In this document: piece after piece, positions 4,918-7,089 of the stretch
How the letters are laid out: every line of letters begins with the position of its first letter
Numbering within the stretch: the first letter of the stretch is position 1
From: an uncultured Eubacteriales bacterium
GTDB taxonomy: Bacteria > Bacillota > Clostridia > Christensenellales > CAG-138
NCBI GenBank assembly: GCA_900546845.1
Contig: UREK01000054.1
Location: forward strand, 1 to 7,089
DNA length: 7,089 nt
Direction of reading: 5' to 3'
Notes under the pieces: model-generated
Told to the model about the DNA's origin: nothing
Seen by the model: only the letters and a program-made list of their open reading frames with translations
Database searches by the model: none
Program-made: the position numbers and the translations under genes

Positions 4918-4922
4918 ATCCC

Positions 4923-6131
4923 TTATTTTTTCTGAACCGCCTTGTCCTGCCGGCGCTTCTCGAACATCAGCACCGCCGCCGCGACGGAGGCGTTGAGCGA
5001 ATCGAGCGCGCCATACATGGGGATGGACACCATGAAATCGCAGGATTCTCGCACAAGGCGGCTGACGCCGTCTCCCTCGCCGCCGATCACGAGACCGAGC
5101 GCGCCTTCGAGCTTGGCTTCCGACATGGGCGTGCCGCCCATGTCCGCACCCGCGATCCAAAGCCCTTCGTCCTTGAGCCGGGCAATCGCGCCGGAAAGGT
5201 TGGCGACGCGCGCTACCTTGCAGTATTCGACCGCGCCCGCGGAAGCCTTGCAGGCCGCCGCCGTGACGGATACGGCGCGCCGCTTGGGCAGGATCACGCC
5301 GTGCGCGCCCGCGCAGACCGCGCTGCGGATGATGGAACCGAGGTTGTGCGGGTCCTCAATGCCGTCGAGCAGGATGAGGAAGGGCTTTTCTCCTTTTTCT
5401 TTTGCGGCGGCGAGCATGTCGGAGATCTCGCAGTACTCCACGCCCGGCACCTGCGCGACGATGCCCTGATGGTTGCCGGTCTTGCCGCCGTGGCCAAAGG
5501 GCATGCACAGCTCGTCCAGCTTTTCGCGGCTCACTTCGTCCACCCGGAGGTTGCGGTCCCGTGCCAGGGAGACGATCTCGCGCAGGGAGCCGTCCGGCTC
5601 GCGGGAAACGAGGATGCGGTCGATGCTGCGGCCGCTCTTGATGGCCTCGCGCACGGCGTTGCGGCCCATCACGAGGTAGGGCAACTCATCCGCGCGGGCG
5701 TTGGGCGCGTCCTCGCGCTCCGGCGCGGTGTTCTTCTGCGGGTACGGCTGCTTGCCATAGCGCGTGCGCACGCCGTCCTCGCCCCCGCTCTTTTCGCTGT
5801 AGGGCCGCTTTCCATAGGCGCGTGGGGCCTCCGCCCCGTCCTGACGCTTGTAATAGGGCCGTTCATCGCCTTCATAGCGCTTTTTATAGTAAGGCTTTTC
5901 GTCCCCCTCATAGCGCCTGCGGCCGGTATCCTTGCCGCCGTCCTCGGTGCGTTTCGCGCCGTAAGGCTTGCCGCCCCCGCCGCCCTTGCTGTTGCCCTTA
6001 TAATAGGGCTTGCCGCTGCCGTTCCTGTTCCCGTAGGAACGCTCCTCGCGGAACACCGGCTGCCCGTCCTTGAAGCGCACGGGCGCTTCGCCATCCTGCG
6101 CGCGCCCGCGGCGCTTGTTGTCATATGCCAT
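4923..6131 (-). CDS. rlmB: 23S rRNA (guanosine-2'-O-)-methyltransferase RlmB with a long N-terminal tail
   Basis: A 402-residue SPOUT-class (TrmH/SpoU) enzyme that 2'-O-methylates a guanosine of 23S rRNA (G2251 in E. coli numbering) using S-adenosylmethionine. Residues about 151-228 are the substrate-binding domain (YLVMGRNAVREAI through GNHQGIVAQV). The catalytic domain follows with all three SpoU motifs: motif 1 DGIEDPHNLGSIIRSA (256-271; Asn263, Arg269), motif 2 GLVIGGEGDGVSRLV (346-360; Glu352) and motif 3 IPMYGALDSLNASVAAAV (370-387; Asn380), part of the trefoil-knot cofactor site. The usual length is about 250. The extra 150 N-terminal residues are Gly/Tyr/Lys/Arg-rich with repeated K-P-Y units. 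The ATG is set by AGGAG (6138-6142) six bases upstream. It lies 34 bases after thyX and ends at a strong terminator. Confidence 0.95.
   Translation of the reverse strand: MAYDNKRRGRAQDGEAPVRFKDGQPVFREERSYGNRNGSGKPYYKGNSKGGGGGKPYGAKRTEDGGKDTGRRRYEGDEKPYYKKRYEGDERPYYKRQDGAEAPRAYGKRPYSEKSGGEDGVRTRYGKQPYPQKNTAPEREDAPNARADELPYLVMGRNAVREAIKSGRSIDRILVSREPDGSLREIVSLARDRNLRVDEVSREKLDELCMPFGHGGKTGNHQGIVAQVPGVEYCEISDMLAAAKEKGEKPFLILLDGIEDPHNLGSIIRSAVCAGAHGVILPKRRAVSVTAAACKASAGAVEYCKVARVANLSGAIARLKDEGLWIAGADMGGTPMSEAKLEGALGLVIGGEGDGVSRLVRESCDFMVSIPMYGALDSLNASVAAAVLMFEKRRQDKAVQKK
5841..5912 (-). repeat. tandem 12-codon repeat in the RlmB tail
   Basis: Residues 74-85 (YEGDEKPYYKKR) are followed directly by 86-97 (YEGDERPYYKRQ), two copies of a 36-base unit. 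Related K-x-P-Y units occur at residues 40-45, 54-59, 107-112 and 126-131, which suggests that the tail grew by repeat expansion. Confidence 0.8.
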
Positions 6132-6165
6132 CTCTATCTCCTCTTTCCACCGGAGCCCGGCTTTG

Positions 6166-6942
6166 TCAGTTCTCGTTGTGTATGTTCTCAAGCGTCCATG
6201 CAAGGATGGCCGCGTCGTCCGCGCCGCTTGCGGCGAGCGCCGAAAGCGCCTCGGAACGGGCGCGCATTTCACCCTGCCGCTTGCAGCTCATCTTCCCCTC
6301 GGGGCAAGCTCCCACAATACACCCGGGGCCGGAATTGCCGAAGATCTCCGGCGCTTCCCGGCGCACAAGGCCAAGCATGCACCATGCGAGGCGGCGGATC
6401 TCCCACTGGGCGCGGCTGCAGCAGCGCAGGGAGAAGAAATGCATCAGCTCCCGGGCGTTCATCGTGAACACCATGCGCGTTTCCGCGGCGTTGGGCAGCA
6501 CAAAGCGCGCGTCCTCCGCCGGAACGCCCGCCGCCAGCCATTCGTTGTAAAAGCCCCAGACCGCGTCCATCTGCGCTTGGAAGCGCGCGGCGGCATCCCC
6601 GCCGAGGGCGGCGATGGAAGGCGGCAGGACATAGTTCCCGCCGTCCTGCTTTACATAACGCTGGGACTGCACGGAGAAACTTGCGATCCTGTGCCGGGTG
6701 ATCTGCGCGAGGAGCGCTCTTGAAACGCCCTCCACCCCAAACGTGAACGAGGCGTGTTCAAAGGGAGAAAGGTGGCCGAACGAAACGAGCCTTTCCACAA
6801 ACTGCGGCGCGCGGCCGCGCACGCCTTCCCGCAGGGAGAGGATGCCGCTGTCGCTATAGCAAAGCCGCCCAGCGAGCGCGATGGCCGTCACGGGATCCGG
6901 CGTGTGGGAAAGCAGGGAAACGTTGAGCTGTGTCTCTGGCAT
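6166..6942 (-). CDS. thyX: FAD-dependent thymidylate synthase ThyX
   Basis: A 258-residue flavoenzyme that makes dTMP from dUMP with methylenetetrahydrofolate as carbon donor and NADPH as reductant; it is unrelated to ThyA. Landmarks: FGHLSPFEHASFTF (55-68), the signature RHRIASFSVQSQRY (83-96), a ThyX motif of the RHRx(7-8)S type, and the C-terminal dUMP/FAD-binding part LPNAAETRMVFTMNARELMH (149-168) continuing through AQWEIR (178-183). A cysteine-bearing tail GPGCIVGACPEGKMSC (205-220) follows, as I recall from other clostridial ThyX proteins. The ATG at 6940-6942 is chosen over an in-frame upstream start at 6981 because AAAGGAGG (6948-6955) sits five bases before it. It is the first gene of the visible thyX-rlmB unit; mrnC and cysS would be expected beyond the right edge. 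Confidence 0.96.
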   Translation of the reverse strand: MPETQLNVSLLSHTPDPVTAIALAGRLCYSDSGILSLREGVRGRAPQFVERLVSFGHLSPFEHASFTFGVEGVSRALLAQITRHRIASFSVQSQRYVKQDGGNYVLPPSIAALGGDAAARFQAQMDAVWGFYNEWLAAGVPAEDARFVLPNAAETRMVFTMNARELMHFFSLRCCSRAQWEIRRLAWCMLGLVRREAPEIFGNSGPGCIVGACPEGKMSCKRQGEMRARSEALSALAASGADDAAILAWTLENIHNEN

Positions 6943-7008
6943 GGGAACCTCCTTTGGCAAACCGCGGACGGCTTGCGTCAAAATGATTGCGATGGGAAGT
7001 AAGGGTAA

Positions 7009-7089
7009 GGCAATCCTCAGTCACGGCTTACGCTGTGACAGGCCCCACAGTTCGCAATGGTCGCGCTGTGTCGCCGCAGGGGCGGCTTC
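7009..7089. repeat. partial copy of the palindromic intergenic repeat, cut by the window edge
   Basis: GGCAATCCTCAGTCACGG starts at 7009 and resembles the left arm of the element at 3803 (AATCCTCAGTCA is shared). It contains the hairpin GTCACGGC/GCTGTGAC (7020-7039) around a TTAC loop, comparable to the GTAA-loop hairpin of the other element's right arm. A second inverted repeat CACAG/CTGTG (7046-7050 with 7066-7070) follows. The element continues past the window. No promoter for thyX was found between it and the thyX start. Confidence 0.5.

Noticed and set aside
4689..4919. In-frame upstream extension of SigH by 77 residues, starting at 4919
   Set aside because: It would begin inside the rlmB terminator, is full of palindromic repeats and is absent from SigH proteins. 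The family N-terminus fits the ATG at 4688.
6132..6272. In-frame upstream extension of RlmB to 6272
   Set aside because: It would overlap the end of thyX by over 100 bases and lacks an RBS, while AGGAG precedes the ATG at 6131.
5301..6467. 388-codon plus-strand open frame opposite rlmB and thyX
   Set aside because: It spans two conserved minus-strand genes and their junction and is Ala/Val/Arg-rich without motifs.

Overview
The window looks like a chromosomal segment of a GC-rich member of the Clostridia (Firmicutes). Three adjacent minus-strand genes, thyX, rlmB and sigH (Spo0H), follow the conserved Firmicutes order cysS-mrnC-(thyX)-rlmB-(yacP/rae1)-sigH. A SigH this close to Bacillus Spo0H suggests a spore-forming or formerly spore-forming lineage. 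Promoters are of the TTGACA/TATAAT type and most starts have strong AGGAGG-like ribosome binding sites, as expected for the phylum. The species cannot be named from the sequence alone.

Layout. Positions 1-376 are comparatively AT-rich. They hold a strong leftward promoter, a 16-bp palindrome beside it and a hairpin leader. One small plus-strand XRE-type regulator follows (377-700). It converges on a minus-strand tRNA-Arg(ACG) (802-877), which has its own promoter and a terminator that can serve both sides. From there to the right edge every gene is on the minus strand: a PsuK-like pseudouridine kinase (997-1935), a 502-residue MerR-type regulator fused to membrane segments and a duplicated C-terminal module (2196-3704), sigH (4065-4688), rlmB (4923-6131) and thyX (6166-6942).

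How the genes relate. thyX and rlmB are 34 nt apart and are probably co-transcribed from a promoter beyond the right edge. A textbook terminator closes that unit right after rlmB, so sigH must be expressed separately. psuK and the MerR gene each have a plausible promoter of their own. The MerR promoter has the 19-bp spacer typical of MerR-controlled promoters, which suggests autoregulation. The pseudouridine kinase has no psuG partner in view.

The intergenic spaces at 1936-2195, 3705-4064, 4689-4922 and 6943-7089 are rich in short palindromes and related repeats. They include a roughly 174-bp element with about 55-bp imperfect terminal inverted repeats, and several copies of a GGCAATCC-containing end. 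No CRISPR array, transposase, phage gene or defence system is visible. The least ordinary item is the membrane-anchored MerR protein. The RlmB with a 150-residue repetitive basic N-terminal tail comes second.
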